A stretch of 64,000 bases of DNA from Vibrio mimicus CAIM 602 (GCF_000338875.1 NZ_AOMO01000021.1:62001-126000); one strand, 5' to 3'; counted from the stretch's first letter, positions 20,827-31,262 are shown. Translations and numbers: made by a program. The notes: a model not told the origin generated them from the sequence alone.

Positions 20827-21693
20827 TCAGTAAGACAATATTTTATCAATCAATTTTTGTGCCTCTTCCAAGTAATGACCACCAAATAGATTGTAATGAT
20901 TAAGTACATGGTAAAGGTTGTAGATGTCTTTACGCTCTTCGTAACCCCAATCGAGTGGCCAGATACTTTCATAACCTTGGAAGAATTCTGGCTGGAACCC
21001 ACCGAACCATTCAGCAAGTGCGATATCGCATTCACGATCGCCCCAATAACAAGCCGGGTCAAAACACAAAGGACCTGTGACAGAATTCGCCACATTACCA
21101 AACCAAAGATCACCATGCAGAAGAGAAGGGCGTGGAGAATGATTGGCTAAGCGCATTTTGATGAGTTCCACAAACTCATCAATATTAATCAGATGAATGC
21201 CTTTTTCTTGCAGAAGTTGTAGTTGCCAGCCGATGCGTTGCTCAGCAAAGAAGAGTGCCCATTTTTTATGCCAATGATTGGGTTGAACAGTTGCGCCGAT
21301 ATAATTATCGATATCGAAACCATATTCTTTTTGATCGCCCCAACGGTGCAAAGTGGCAAGTTGAACACCAAATTCAAAACTTTTTTCAGCGTCATCGAGC
21401 GGTTTAATAGCGGAATAATTTAAGACAAGATAAGCATGCGTTTTACTTGTGCCGTGCACAATATATTCAGGAACTTGAACAGTGTTGGAATCTCGCAACA
21501 CTCGTAAATTCTCTACTTCTGCTTCAAATTTACTCAGAAATTCGCGTTGGTTGGTTTTTACAAAATAACGATCTACGCCATCGCTGACCATAAAGCATTC
21601 ATTAATGTCACCTCCATGCACTTTTTCTTTTTCCACCATGTGAAAATTTTTGCCCATTTCTTCGGACAATTGCTGAATAATTGCTGGCCACAT
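20827..21693 (-). CDS. Fructosamine kinase-like protein (FN3K/YniA family)
   Basis: A 288-residue kinase-fold protein of the fructosamine-3-kinase family, which phosphorylates ketoamine adducts of sugars on proteins or small amines (deglycation). Visible motifs: the N-terminal GGDINECFMV loop, the Lys in YFVKTN, the catalytic SLLHGDLWFGN and the metal-binding FDPACYWGDRE. Length and motifs are complete. The physiological substrate of bacterial members is unsettled. A CRP-like site lies upstream. Confidence 0.88.
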   Translation of the reverse strand: MWPAIIQQLSEEMGKNFHMVEKEKVHGGDINECFMVSDGVDRYFVKTNQREFLSKFEAEVENLRVLRDSNTVQVPEYIVHGTSKTHAYLVLNYSAIKPLDDAEKSFEFGVQLATLHRWGDQKEYGFDIDNYIGATVQPNHWHKKWALFFAEQRIGWQLQLLQEKGIHLINIDEFVELIKMRLANHSPRPSLLHGDLWFGNVANSVTGPLCFDPACYWGDRECDIALAEWFGGFQPEFFQGYESIWPLDWGYEERKDIYNLYHVLNHYNLFGGHYLEEAQKLIDKILSY

Positions 21694-21814
21694 AATTCAA
21701 GCTCTCGGTTTTTTTCTTTAGTTAATAGCTAGTGTATGTCAAGCTCGCTGATATGAAAGTTTATGAGTGCACATAAATCTAACTTGATTAAAAATTGCAG
21801 AAACAGAAACACCT

Positions 21815-21836
21815 AAGTGTGATTTAACTCATAAAA
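21815..21836. promoter_or_regulatory. Candidate CRP site between the FN3K and DUF3802 genes
   Basis: TGTGA (21818-21822), six bases, then TCATA (21829-21833) matches the CRP core TGTGA-N6-TCACA at nine of ten positions. It sits in a 406-base intergenic region (21694-22099) that otherwise shows no gene. It could serve either divergent gene. Confidence 0.5.
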
Positions 21837-22099
21837 TCATTAAGTTCACTTTCGTACTATCGTGCGCAATGCGCGTCATGAGATCGCGCAACAAACATTT
21901 TTTTGGAGAATGAGATAAAACTCCTCTCAGTCAGTCAGTTTTAGCTCATAATTAAGCAAAGATTTAGCGAATTAATCGGACTCTTGGTGGAAAGTGCAGC
22001 AACTAGCACACGCCATCTGTGAAAATAGCTATTCATGTCTTAGTATTAAACAAGATAGAAACCAACTGGCGAACAGCAGCAGTAAAGCGGAGAACGAAT

Positions 22100-22441
22100 G
22101 TGGTTGTAGAAACCGATGGATATCTGGCCCTGATCGAACATCTGTCATTCAATATGAATGTTTTCACTCAGGAAGGGGATACGGGAACGGAAAGTGTTGA
22201 AGATGTCATCACTGATATGGTGGCAAGCAACATCATGGCTATTTTTGAACAAAACCCTGAGCTTCACTCCAGCGTCCGCTTCCAATTACTCAAAGAAGCT
22301 GACTCAGTGGTTGAGGACCTGGGGGAAGTGCTTGCCGGTGTTTGGTATCGCCCTGCGACCAATGAACAGATCGCCTTCTTAGATGAATATATAGCGTTAG
22401 TGAAAAATTTGTTCGATTCTGCGGTCGCCAAATACGACTAG
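22100..22441 (+). CDS. DUF3802-family protein
   Basis: A small acidic helical protein of 113 residues that I associate with the DUF3802 family of vibrios; function unknown. I chose the GTG at 22100 because GGAG lies seven bases before it and the reading from there begins with a compact helical domain (VVETDGYLALIEHLSFNMNV). An open reading from 22019 would add 27 residues with no ribosome site. Convergent with the NlpC/P60 gene, with 11 bases between the stops. Confidence 0.7.
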   Translation: MVVETDGYLALIEHLSFNMNVFTQEGDTGTESVEDVITDMVASNIMAIFEQNPELHSSVRFQLLKEADSVVEDLGEVLAGVWYRPATNEQIAFLDEYIALVKNLFDSAVAKYD

Positions 22442-22452
22442 CATCACCTGCA

Positions 22453-22953
22453 TTAGTCTTGCATCAAAGGCGGATTATCGATCCGCCTAAAATGCCAAAA
22501 TTTCGAAGCCCAATAAGGGTTATCAATTCGTGAAATTATCACGCCTTTTGATGTCGATGCGTGCATAAATTGCTTCTCTCCCAAATAAACCCCTACATGA
22601 ATATTGGTACGTGAAGTTTTGAAAAAGACTAAATCTCCGTACTGAGCTTCTTCATAACTGATCAACTGACCAGTTTGAGCTTGAGATTGCGTAGTGCGTG
22701 GTAAATCCAACTGCCAAGCATCGCGATAGGCAATTTGCACGAAGGCCGAACAATCAATCCCTCTCTTTGTACTGCCACCCAAGCGGTACGGTACCCCATG
22801 CCATTCTGTGAATACTCCCGAAAAACTGGGCAGAGATGGCTCGATGATGTCCGTTGTTAGTGATGATGAATCAGGTTCAGATGGCGGTGTCGAGCCACAT
22901 CCCACAAGGGCTAGAAGAAAAAGGAGAGAAAACGTTTGCTTGACCGCCAACAT
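22453..22953 (-). CDS. NlpC/P60 lipoprotein, putative peptidoglycan endopeptidase
   Basis: A 166-residue lipoprotein (lipobox LVGC, Cys19) with a C-terminal NlpC/P60 cysteine-peptidase domain that cuts peptide bonds in murein. Catalytic Cys68 is in GIDCSAF, His119 in NIHVGVYLG and the third polar residue position is His131 in FMHAS. Length and layout match E. coli NlpC. Monocistronic. Confidence 0.9.
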   Translation of the reverse strand: MLAVKQTFSLLFLLALVGCGSTPPSEPDSSSLTTDIIEPSLPSFSGVFTEWHGVPYRLGGSTKRGIDCSAFVQIAYRDAWQLDLPRTTQSQAQTGQLISYEEAQYGDLVFFKTSRTNIHVGVYLGEKQFMHASTSKGVIISRIDNPYWASKFWHFRRIDNPPLMQD

Positions 22954-23041
22954 GAGTCACCTTACTGACAAGAAAATGAAATAAAACTGAAACAGCCACT
23001 ACCTACCATGACGTCGACTCTCAAAATTAAGACGCATCATT

Positions 23042-24991
23042 ATGGCTTTGACAAAAAATCTATCCTTAACCCAAGCACTCGGTGCAGTGTTTCTATGCAT
23101 AACCATACTGATGATTTGCTTATCTGTCACCAGTTTACGTGGCATACAGAGGGTTGGCGCGCAATTTACCCAGTTGTCTGAACAAGCTTTGCCCTTTGCG
23201 CTTAACAATGCAGCGCTAACACAAAACTTCCTCGAACAGGTGAAATTTCTTGGTTACGGCACGCGTAGTCAATCAGAGCAAGAATTAAGTAAGGTGCTGG
23301 GTGAGTGGCAAAAGTTAGATGCTCAAGCACGTGATGAAATATTACGCTTGGAGCAGAATGTTCAACAGCTTTCAGGCTCGGCACTGGACGAGCAAACAAC
23401 GAAATTCCAACAGAATATTCTTCATTTTCAGCAGTTAGCGCAATCAATACTCAAATTACAACAGCTTCAGCTAAGCAAATTGGCACAAATTAATGAGCAA
23501 GCTAAACAGTTTCGCTATGGCTTAAGTTCTATTGGCCCGGAAATGGGGCGCATCGCCTCTTTTTTAGCCGTAGATAACCCTGAAGCCATGGATGCAGCGA
23601 ACCGCTTTACGGCCAGTGCCAGCGCTATGGAAAGTGCATTTTTATTGTTGTTTATCGAAGAGGATTTGTCTGCGGCACAAAAATATCGCCAAGAGCTAAA
23701 AAATCGCGTTGCGGGTTTGGAGTTAGCTTTTGATGATTTCAAAGAGTGGTATCCCGAAATCAAAGATTACGCGAGTTTAACTGCACCTTATCAAATGGTG
23801 TTGGATGGCTTCCAAGGTCAAGCCATCATCGAGCAGATCATCAATAAACTCGAAGATGTACGGCAGCAAAATACCGATTACGCGGCGGCTGCCATCGTGG
23901 CTCAAGATCTTGTTACTCAGCTCAATCAATGGTCCATCTTGGCTCAGCAACAGATCTTGCAAGGCAAGGAAGAAGTCAATGGCACCATTACCGCTGTCAA
24001 CTTAACTCAAGAAATCAGTGGGGTTATCTTGGTGCTCGCGATCTTAGCTGTGTGGTTCACTCTGCGCCGTTGGATTGGGCGGGCAATCAGCAACATCACA
24101 CGTCACCTCAATCAATTGACGCAACATAAGCTTAATCACTCCATCGCTTTAGTAGGGCCGCAAGATTTTCAAAATGTCGCTGCCCAGCTAAACCAAGTGA
24201 TTGCCTCTACCCATGAATCCATTGCTTTGGTCACGCGTAATTGTGAAACCCTCTATCAAACCGCTGAACTCAGTCATGGTTCGGCAGAACAATCGAACAA
24301 AAGCCTAGCAGCACAAAATCAAGCCTTACTGAGCATGGCTGCCACGATTAATCAACTAGAGGCTTCGATACGTGAAATTGCGGGTGTGAGCAACGATTCT
24401 TTCAATGACTCTGTTGAAGCCGCCGAACACTCAACTCAAGGTGTGAAAGTGATCGGGCAGAATCAACAGCGCTTACAAGCATTGGAAAACACGTTAAGTG
24501 TGAATGAAGCGGCAATGTCTGAACTCAATCAGCGCGTCACTAGCATTCGTGAAATGGTTGATATGATCAGCGGCATTGCCGATAGCACGAATTTACTCGC
24601 ACTCAATGCCGCGATTGAGGCCGCCCGTGCTGGTGAGCAAGGCCGAGGTTTTGCTGTAGTCGCCGATGAAGTACGTAAGCTTGCCAGTGATACCAGTAAA
24701 CAGACTACCAATATCCGTGACATGATGAATGAGCTGGTTAATGCCGCGACTAAATCGCGCCAAGCAGTGGAGGAATCACGTAAAGAGATGGTGTCAGCTC
24801 TGCAATCCAGTGAAGAAGTGAAATCGACGTTCATGCAGATTGAAAGTGCGGTGTCCCACATTCGTACCCGAGTGGCACTGATAACAGATGCGACCGAAGA
24901 ACAGAAACGCGCGACAGCCGATGTTAGCCAAGCCGTCGCGCAAATTTCTGAACAAGGGCAGGAACTAAGCGACAACTGGACGCAATGTTAG
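23042..24991 (+). CDS. Methyl-accepting chemotaxis protein (last ~30 codons frameshifted)
   Basis: Chemoreceptor with an N-terminal membrane helix (about 11-33), a long helical periplasmic sensor (about 35-325), a second membrane helix (about 330-350), a HAMP-like linker and a cytoplasmic signalling domain. The hairpin tip is recognisable as [20 protein letters not shown] followed by [13 protein letters not shown]. The printed reading ends ELSDNWTQC at 24991. One extra base near 24973 gives [17 protein letters not shown] and on, to a stop at 25062, which is a normal receptor C-terminus and abuts the convergent gene. Ligand unknown. Confidence 0.88.
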   Translation: MALTKNLSLTQALGAVFLCITILMICLSVTSLRGIQRVGAQFTQLSEQALPFALNNAALTQNFLEQVKFLGYGTRSQSEQELSKVLGEWQKLDAQARDEILRLEQNVQQLSGSALDEQTTKFQQNILHFQQLAQSILKLQQLQLSKLAQINEQAKQFRYGLSSIGPEMGRIASFLAVDNPEAMDAANRFTASASAMESAFLLLFIEEDLSAAQKYRQELKNRVAGLELAFDDFKEWYPEIKDYASLTAPYQMVLDGFQGQAIIEQIINKLEDVRQQNTDYAAAAIVAQDLVTQLNQWSILAQQQILQGKEEVNGTITAVNLTQEISGVILVLAILAVWFTLRRWIGRAISNITRHLNQLTQHKLNHSIALVGPQDFQNVAAQLNQVIASTHESIALVTRNCETLYQTAELSHGSAEQSNKSLAAQNQALLSMAATINQLEASIREIAGVSNDSFNDSVEAAEHSTQGVKVIGQNQQRLQALENTLSVNEAAMSELNQRVTSIREMVDMISGIADSTNLLALNAAIEAARAGEQGRGFAVVADEVRKLASDTSKQTTNIRDMMNELVNAATKSRQAVEESRKEMVSALQSSEEVKSTFMQIESAVSHIRTRVALITDATEEQKRATADVSQAVAQISEQGQELSDNWTQC

Positions 24992-25063
24992 AGAGTGCAG
25001 AGCAAGTTGCCAGCATCGCAGGTCATCAACAAACGATGCTCCATAAATACCAGTTGGATTGAT

Positions 25064-25855
25064 TTACTGTTCACGGAACGGCTGAGTCAGCATTTTATCG
25101 AGCCACTGTTCTCGTGATTGACGAAACAGTGGCAGACCAATCTTCATCCGTTCATGTCCCATTTCAGGTTGCGCAATATAAGTTCTAAACAGTCGATCCC
25201 ATATGGAGAGAAAGAAGCCAAAGTTAGAGTGGGTTTCGTGCACTAACACGGAATGATGAACCCGATGCATGTCTGGCGTAACCACCAATAACCGTAACCA
25301 TTGATCGATTTTGTAGGGCAGCTTGGCGTTACTGTGGTTGAACATTGCACTGGCATTCAAGACCACCTCAAAAACCACGACCGCAATGGGGGAGACACCC
25401 AATAGCGTCACCGCACCAATTTTAATCCAAGCCGAAATCAGAATTTCTAACGGGTGAAAACGGCTACCGGTTGTCACATCGATGTCTTGATCCGCGTGAT
25501 GCATACGATGCAGCCGCCACAGTAAAGGAATGCGATGGAACAATAAGTGTTGCCAATAAATCACGGCATCCAACAGCACGACTGAGATGACTAAAGCCAA
25601 TATTGACGGGATCTCTAACCAATAGAGCAAACCAAATTGATGAGTTTGAGCCCATTGCGCCGCGCTAAAGGCGAGAAAAGGCATCAGCACAGAAAGCAAA
25701 ACGCTATTAAAGCTCACTAATCCAAGGTTGTTTAACCATCGAACCAATTTGCTTTGCGAGAGCGTTTTACGCGGGTGATTAGATTCCCATAGAGCACAAA
25801 TCAGCAATACAGCGAAAAAAATGCCTAATCGAATAAGCTCAATTCGTTCACTCAT
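25064..25855 (-). CDS. Sterol desaturase / fatty acid hydroxylase-family membrane protein
   Basis: A 263-residue integral membrane protein with four or more hydrophobic helices and the eight-histidine di-iron pattern of the fatty acid hydroxylase superfamily: HLLFH, HRMHH, FNHSN and HRVHH. Members hydroxylate or desaturate lipids; V. cholerae makes no sterols, so the substrate is likely a lipid head or acyl group, unknown here. Convergent with the chemoreceptor gene and divergent from tapT, about 100 bases apart. Confidence 0.85.
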   Translation of the reverse strand: MSERIELIRLGIFFAVLLICALWESNHPRKTLSQSKLVRWLNNLGLVSFNSVLLSVLMPFLAFSAAQWAQTHQFGLLYWLEIPSILALVISVVLLDAVIYWQHLLFHRIPLLWRLHRMHHADQDIDVTTGSRFHPLEILISAWIKIGAVTLLGVSPIAVVVFEVVLNASAMFNHSNAKLPYKIDQWLRLLVVTPDMHRVHHSVLVHETHSNFGFFLSIWDRLFRTYIAQPEMGHERMKIGLPLFRQSREQWLDKMLTQPFREQ

Positions 25856-25958
25856 TCTGCTCTCCTTTGTTTACCTTTTTATATACATAAACTTTGCTGG
25901 CACAAACCCTCAGCGGTCAGTACAATCGCTGCCATTTTTTGAGTCAGTAGTTTGCGCC

Positions 25959-26696
25959 ATGAGAATTCACTCTTTTCATCACTTATATCAATATCGCTTA
26001 GAACGTTCAACCAAGCCATTTTTGGCGCGTGGTGGAAAGATCAAACGTTGTACATACTGCTTGGTTGAGTTGACGCATTGTTTGTGTGCTCATCAGCCAG
26101 ATATTGAAAGCCAAGTGGCGGTGCTGTTGATTGTCTCTGAAAACGAAGTCTTCAAACCCAGCAATACTGGGCGCTTAATTGCTGATACGGTGAAAGAGAC
26201 TTATGTATATCAATGGAGTCGTACCGAGCCAAATCCTGAGATGCTTGCGCTACTCAATAACCCTGCCTATTACCCTGTGCTGATTTTCCCTGCCGAAACG
26301 GAAGAAGATAAAACCCGCGTATTAAGCCCGATCCCAACTGAGTTTGCAGGTAAAAAACCGCTGTTGGTGCTGATTGACGGTAGCTGGCGTGAAGCGAAAC
26401 GCATCTTCCGTAAGTCACCGTATCTTGCGCAATTACCTTTGGTATCGGTTGAGCCTGAGCGCTTGTCTCAATACATCATGCGTAAATCGGAAAACGAACA
26501 ACATTTGGCAACCGCTGAAGTGGCTTGTTTAGTTCTGGAAATGTTTGGTGAACAACATGCTGCGGATACGTTATCGCTGTGGTTTGAAGCCTTTAAAGAA
26601 ACTTACCTGATGTGCAAATCGCGCAATAAACCCAACACCGCTAAACCTGCGCTGCATAAATGGATCGCACACCAGCAAAGCGAGAGCTGCCTCTAA
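25959..26696 (+). CDS. tapT: tRNA-uridine aminocarboxypropyltransferase TapT (DTW domain)
   Basis: Transfers the aminocarboxypropyl group of S-adenosylmethionine to uridine in the variable loop (position 47) of tRNA, giving acp3U. The 245 residues align with E. coli YfiP/TapT. Four N-terminal cysteines (CTYCLVELTHCLC) form the zinc site, KPSNTGRLI and YQWSRTEP follow, and the DTW region reads IDGSWREAKRIFRKSPYL (the Thr of DTW is replaced by Ser with a Gly insert as DGSW). I chose the ATG at 25959, where homology begins; the open reading from 25821 would overlap the divergent gene. Confidence 0.9.
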   Translation: MRIHSFHHLYQYRLERSTKPFLARGGKIKRCTYCLVELTHCLCAHQPDIESQVAVLLIVSENEVFKPSNTGRLIADTVKETYVYQWSRTEPNPEMLALLNNPAYYPVLIFPAETEEDKTRVLSPIPTEFAGKKPLLVLIDGSWREAKRIFRKSPYLAQLPLVSVEPERLSQYIMRKSENEQHLATAEVACLVLEMFGEQHAADTLSLWFEAFKETYLMCKSRNKPNTAKPALHKWIAHQQSESCL

Positions 26697-26713
26697 ACTT
26701 GACAGTGATGCTG

Positions 26714-26759
26714 ACCACTTATTGCGCAATTGGTGGCATTCGCGGGATAAATAAGTGGT
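26714..26759. repeat. 10-base inverted repeat between tapT and nagK
   Basis: ACCACTTATT (26714-26723) and AATAAGTGGT (26750-26759) are perfect complements around 26 bases. The hairpin lies just after the tapT stop. It lacks a T-run, so it is not a classical terminator; it may be an operator or mRNA-end structure. Confidence 0.6.
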
Positions 26760-26860
26760 TTGTCACGGACTGTTGACAGTGCCTTGTGGATAATACGCGT
26801 CACTTTTATGTTTTTTATTTTTTCCCCAAGGCTGGGATAGGAAATTGAGGAGAGAAGGCC

Positions 26861-27769
26861 ATGTATTACGGCTTTGATGTTGGCGGAACCAAAATTGAAT
26901 TTGGTGCGTTCAACGAGCAGTTAGAGCGTGTAGCGACTGAACGTGTACCGACACCGACAGATGATTATGCAAAATTAATCGACACCATCGCTGGGCTGGT
27001 ACAGAAATACGATGCTCAGTTTGGTGTGGAAGGCACAGTCGGTCTTGGTATTCCGGGAATGGAAGATGCCGACGATGGTTGCGTGTTAACGGTGAACGTA
27101 CCTGCTGCAAAAGGCAAACCACTGCGTGCCGATCTGGAGGCGAAACTGGGTCGCACTGTAAAAGTAGAAAACGATGCTAACTGTTTTGCACTCTCCGAAG
27201 CTTGGGACGATGAGCTAAAAGAGGCCACCTCTGTTATGGGACTAATTTTAGGTACCGGTTTTGGCGGCGGATTAGTCTACGAAGGCAAAGTGTTTTCAGG
27301 CCGTAACCACGTTGCTGGTGAAATTGGTCATATGCGCCTACCGATTGATGCCTGGTTCCATCTTGGTGAAAAAGCGCCATTGCTCAGCTGTGGTTGTGGT
27401 AACAAAGGTTGTATGGATAACTATCTCTCTGGCCGTGGTTTTGAGCTGTTGTATGAGCACTACTACGGCGAAAAGAAAAAGGCGATTGAGATCATCAACG
27501 CACAGAAAGAGGGTGAAGCCAAAGCGGTTGAGCACGTTGAGCGCTTTATGGAGCTGTTGGCGATCTGTTTCGGTAACATCTTTACCGCGAACGATCCGCA
27601 TGTCGTTGTGTTAGGTGGTGGTTTGTCAAACTACGATCTGATTTATGAAGAGATGCCAAAGCGTGTGCCTAAGCATCTGCTCTCTGTTGCAAAATGCCCG
27701 AAAATCGTTAAAGCCAAACATGGTGACTCAGGCGGTGTGCGCGGAGCGGCTTTCCTCAACATTAAATAA
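26861..27769 (+). CDS. nagK: N-acetylglucosamine kinase NagK (ROK family)
   Basis: Phosphorylates N-acetyl-D-glucosamine at O-6 with ATP, salvaging amino sugar from murein or chitin turnover. At 302 residues it has the ROK phosphate loop [11 protein letters not shown] (residues 5-15), the sugar-binding ENDAN and GEIGH segments and the zinc-binding CGCGNKGC knuckle near residue 180. GGAG precedes the ATG. Monocistronic, with a strong terminator. Confidence 0.92.
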   Translation: MYYGFDVGGTKIEFGAFNEQLERVATERVPTPTDDYAKLIDTIAGLVQKYDAQFGVEGTVGLGIPGMEDADDGCVLTVNVPAAKGKPLRADLEAKLGRTVKVENDANCFALSEAWDDELKEATSVMGLILGTGFGGGLVYEGKVFSGRNHVAGEIGHMRLPIDAWFHLGEKAPLLSCGCGNKGCMDNYLSGRGFELLYEHYYGEKKKAIEIINAQKEGEAKAVEHVERFMELLAICFGNIFTANDPHVVVLGGGLSNYDLIYEEMPKRVPKHLLSVAKCPKIVKAKHGDSGGVRGAAFLNIK

Positions 27770-27792
27770 GTTGAAGATAAACAGAATAAATT

Positions 27793-27818
27793 AAGGGCTT
27801 GCAGTGCAAGCCCTTTTT
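27793..27818. terminator. Terminator after nagK
   Basis: AAGGGCTTGC (27793-27802) pairs with GCAAGCCCTT (27806-27815) with a three-base loop and a following T-run. On the minus strand the same hairpin precedes an A/T-rich stretch and may also end the moeA-side transcript. Confidence 0.9.
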
Positions 27819-27846
27819 ACTATTCAAGTCGCAACTATGTTGGTGC

Positions 27847-28122
27847 TTAACGAGTTGCTTTTGGTTTTTTGCCTACACCAAAATTCTCTTTGGGTTGTAG
27901 AGTGATGATACCAAAACCGAGCTTTTTGAAATGGTTATCACGGAAGTTACGTACCGATTTGGTATCTGAAATCGCTTCCAGCTGCATCTCCATCTTCAGA
28001 AATTCGGTCAGGTCAATGCCTTCAGCTTCCGCAACCGCTTCATGAATGTTGTGATGCTTTTCGTATGAGAAAGTCAGCGTTTTCTCTTGGTTTTTGTAGG
28101 TGTAGATGATGGTACGAGCCAT
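27847..28122 (-). CDS. DUF2960-family protein
   Basis: A 91-residue basic protein (ends GVGKKPKATR) of a small gammaproteobacterial family that I believe is DUF2960. It lies 28 bases after the mobB-moeA gene on the same strand and is likely the last gene of the tup-mob transcript. No motif gives a function. Confidence 0.7.
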   Translation of the reverse strand: MARTIIYTYKNQEKTLTFSYEKHHNIHEAVAEAEGIDLTEFLKMEMQLEAISDTKSVRNFRDNHFKKLGFGIITLQPKENFGVGKKPKATR

Positions 28123-28150
28123 GTTTCTCTCTCAACGCTAAATAAACGGG

Positions 28151-29971
28151 CTAGATTCTGCCTTGAAGTGGGATGATTGTCACGCTTTCACCGACTTTTA
28201 CCGTGTCAATCGCCGGAGCAATTTCAATCAAGCAGTTCGCTTCACTCATCGAGCGCAAAATTCCCGAACCTTGTTTTCCGGTGGTACGCACCGTCAGTTG
28301 ACCTTGCGCATTGAAAGCGTAAACCCCACGACTAAACTCGGTTCTACCTTGGCGAGAACGCAAATCTTCCAACGCAATCGCATTGACTTTCAGTGGTTGC
28401 CAACCTTGTTCACCCTGCATTTTACGCAGGGCAGGTTCCACAAAGTTGATGAAAGAAACCATTACCGCGACAGGGTTGCCCGGTAGCCCGAAGAAAGGTT
28501 TTCCAGCAATCTGACCAAACGCCAGTGGGCGTCCCGGACGCATATTGATACGCCAAAAATCAATTTGCCCCAGTTTCTCTAGCGCGGATTTGATGAAATC
28601 GGCATCGCCCACAGAGACGCCACCGGAGGTGATCACCACATCAGCCTGTTTAGCCGCTTGCTCAAGCACTTGCATCATTTTAGCTTCATCATCTTCGATG
28701 ATGCCGAGATCGATCACTTGGCAACCGAGCTGTTTGAGTAATCCTGTCAGAGTAAAGCGGTTGGAATCAAAAATAGAGTTTGGCTCAATGTCACCGCCGG
28801 GCGCCTGTACTTCATCGCCAGTCGAGAAAATCGCCACCTTGAGAGAGCGAAATACGTCTGTGTGCGCGAAACCCAGTGACGCAAGCATGCCCATTTCTGG
28901 AGAAAGCAAACGCTGGCCAGAGTGAAACACCGCTTGGCCTTGTGCCAAATCTTCACCCGCTTGGCGCACGTTTTGTCCTGCTTTGATTTTTGCACCCGCA
29001 AAACTCACCACATCGCCGTTTTGCGTAGCTTGCTCACGCATTACCACGGTATCGGCACCTTGTGGCATGGGGGCGCCAGTCATAATCTTCACCGCTTCCC
29101 CGAGTTCAACCGTTTTCGGATATTGACTGCCCGCTAACACTTCCGCCACTACACGGTAGCTATCGCGTTCAAGATCATCACTGCGCAGTGCATAACCATC
29201 CATCGCTGAGTTGCGATAGGCGGGTACATTGATCGGAGAGTGTACTTCACGCGCCAGTACGCGTTGATAGCACTCTTGAATCGCTCCCGATTCTGTCTCT
29301 GCCAAAGGCGAAATGAGCGAAAGGATCTTCTCGCGGCCTTGCTCTACAGAAAGGAAAGCAGGGGATAAGGTGTCGCAGCATGCCGTCGCACTGTTTTTTG
29401 AATCTGAAGCTACAGATTGCTGCGTTTTCTGTTCATGCCACTTCTCAACATAATGCAAAACGAAATCAGTGATCGCATCGAGATCATTAATGTGCATTTG
29501 CGGCAGAGCCGTTTCTACCGTTTCATCGGCAGCAATCGCAATGATGTTTTCATCGTGAGGGTAAAGCCAAGGCTTACCCACTTCAGCGCGGTGCAGTTCA
29601 ATTTTTGGAAAAGCGATATTTTTACAGCCTTCAACCAAAATGACATCCAGCTTCTCAGCATCAAATCGAGTCAGCAGATAATCAAACTCCGCTTCGGCAT
29701 CGGGTGTTTCGGTCATCAGTGCATGACGGTTACGTGAAGCAATCAGCATTTGAGATGCACCTGCTTTACGTAAGCGATAACTGTCTTTGCCCGGCTTATC
29801 GACATCAAAATCGTGATGTGCATGTTTCAGTAGGCCAATGCGCAAGCCAGCAGCCGTCAGCTTAGGAAGTAGGGCTTCTAATAACGTCGTTTTTCCGGTT
29901 CCAGAATAGGCAGCGAAACCGAGTAATGGCAGGTTAGGGCGTTGAGGATTCTGGTTTGCAGAAGGAATCAT
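28151..29971 (-). CDS. Bifunctional MobB adaptor / molybdopterin molybdotransferase MoeA
   Basis: A fusion of two molybdenum-cofactor proteins, 606 residues. Residues 1 to about 190 are MobB, with the P-loop [10 protein letters not shown] and the [15 protein letters not shown] segment. Residues from about 205 are MoeA, with [48 protein letters not shown] and [13 protein letters not shown]. MoeA inserts molybdate (or tungstate) into adenylylated molybdopterin; MobB assists MobA in attaching GMP. It overlaps mobA by four bases and lies in the tupABC transcript, so metal uptake and insertion are co-expressed. Confidence 0.95.
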   Translation of the reverse strand: MIPSANQNPQRPNLPLLGFAAYSGTGKTTLLEALLPKLTAAGLRIGLLKHAHHDFDVDKPGKDSYRLRKAGASQMLIASRNRHALMTETPDAEAEFDYLLTRFDAEKLDVILVEGCKNIAFPKIELHRAEVGKPWLYPHDENIIAIAADETVETALPQMHINDLDAITDFVLHYVEKWHEQKTQQSVASDSKNSATACCDTLSPAFLSVEQGREKILSLISPLAETESGAIQECYQRVLAREVHSPINVPAYRNSAMDGYALRSDDLERDSYRVVAEVLAGSQYPKTVELGEAVKIMTGAPMPQGADTVVMREQATQNGDVVSFAGAKIKAGQNVRQAGEDLAQGQAVFHSGQRLLSPEMGMLASLGFAHTDVFRSLKVAIFSTGDEVQAPGGDIEPNSIFDSNRFTLTGLLKQLGCQVIDLGIIEDDEAKMMQVLEQAAKQADVVITSGGVSVGDADFIKSALEKLGQIDFWRINMRPGRPLAFGQIAGKPFFGLPGNPVAVMVSFINFVEPALRKMQGEQGWQPLKVNAIALEDLRSRQGRTEFSRGVYAFNAQGQLTVRTTGKQGSGILRSMSEANCLIEIAPAIDTVKVGESVTIIPLQGRI

Positions 29972-30578
29972 GGGTGTAACGCTCCAAATTGCGCCAACTC
30001 TTGTGGCGTATTCAAATTAAAAAAACAGCTCGGCGCATCGCTAAAATCGACGTAAGAGGTATGGCATTCATCGTAAAGCAAAATGATTTTGCGATCGCCG
30101 CGGGCTAAAAAGGCGCTGAGTTTGGGTAACACGCGTTTATGAAATAGGGTAAACACAGGTTGCTGATGTTCACCATCATGAGCCACTAAAATATCGCTCT
30201 CAGGTTTGACTGTCTGACAGAAACGGGCGACTAAATCATCGCAAATTAACGGGCTATCACAAGGTACAAAACCGACCCAATCGGTCGGAGCATGGCTTAA
30301 ACCTGCATGAATGCCACCTAACGGACCTGGGTAATCGGGAAATTCATCGCTGATCACGGGCGCAAATTGCGCATAAAGATCTTGGTTGCGGTTAGCATTG
30401 ATGAGCAAAGTAGGAGTTTGCGGTGCCAGTTTATCGATGACATGTTGAATAAGTGGCTGACCATTCAACTGGATCAGCCTTTATCCTGTCCCCCCATGCG
30501 GCTGGCTTGCCCGCCAGCGAGAATAACCCAGCTAGTGTCCGAGGTTTGAAGAGTGGGAAGTGTCTGTGTGGTTGTCAT
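29968..30578 (-). pseudogene. mobA: Molybdenum cofactor guanylyltransferase MobA, frameshifted
   Basis: MobA adds GMP to molybdopterin, making the bis-MGD cofactor of formate dehydrogenases. From ATG 30578 the reading gives [18 protein letters not shown], the family's GTP-binding signature, and then hits a stop at 30476-30474. One extra base near 30477 (GGCTG read as GGCCTG) continues as [17 protein letters not shown] to the normal end at 29968. Only the second part is open as printed (from a TTG at 30468), without the signature. The first codons overlap the end of tupC. Restored length would be about 203 residues, normal for MobA. Confidence 0.88.
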
Positions 30579-31254
30579 TTTTTTCTTTCACAATCTGCAG
30601 CAAAGGCGACTCAATCAGTTGACGATCTTTAATCCACCACTGCTTTTTACACAGCGCCGTAAGGGCGTTGGTTTGGTGGCTGGTGATCACAAGACTGGAG
30701 CCGCGCTCTAATAAATCTCGCGCCATTATAACCAATCTCTCAATAGATTCTTGATCCAATGACGCACTCGGTTCATCCATCAGCAAAATAGAGGGCTTGA
30801 GGATCCACGCTCGCGCCATCGCCACGCGCTGTTTTTCTCCACCAGAGAGCACAGAAATATGCTCATCGGCCAGAGTTTCTAATCCCACCATACGCAGGGC
30901 AGTGATCACTTGTGCCCGTTTTTCATGGCCAGATAAACCACTAAAACGGATGCCGTACACTACGTTCTGATACACGGTATCATCAAACAGATAGGGGCTT
31001 TGATGAAGATAGACGACTTCCGAGGTCGCGGAAGTCAAAAACAAGCGTTGCCACCAAGGTTTCCGGCCAAGTACTTTGCCATCACTTGGCTGTACTAGGC
31101 CTGCGAGAATTTTCAATAAGGTGGTTTTACCCACACCATTGTCGCCTTTGAGGTAAATGGCATCATTGGGGCCAATGGAGATCTCCGGAATATGAAATAA
31201 CACGCGATCTTTAAAACGCATGGAAAGCTGCTGTGCGGTAAGTTTGATCGTCAT
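30532..31254 (-). CDS. tupC: Tungstate ABC transporter ATP-binding protein TupC
   Basis: A 240-residue ATPase with Walker [12 protein letters not shown], signature [14 protein letters not shown], Walker B ILLMDEP and the switch His in VITSHQ. The neighbouring permease and binding protein are of the Tup type, which assigns it to tungstate uptake. It lies eight bases after tupB, and its end overlaps the beginning of mobA. Confidence 0.88.
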   Translation of the reverse strand: MTIKLTAQQLSMRFKDRVLFHIPEISIGPNDAIYLKGDNGVGKTTLLKILAGLVQPSDGKVLGRKPWWQRLFLTSATSEVVYLHQSPYLFDDTVYQNVVYGIRFSGLSGHEKRAQVITALRMVGLETLADEHISVLSGGEKQRVAMARAWILKPSILLMDEPSASLDQESIERLVIMARDLLERGSSLVITSHQTNALTALCKKQWWIKDRQLIESPLLQIVKEKNDNHTDTSHSSNLGH

Positions 31255-31262
31255 TATTTGCC

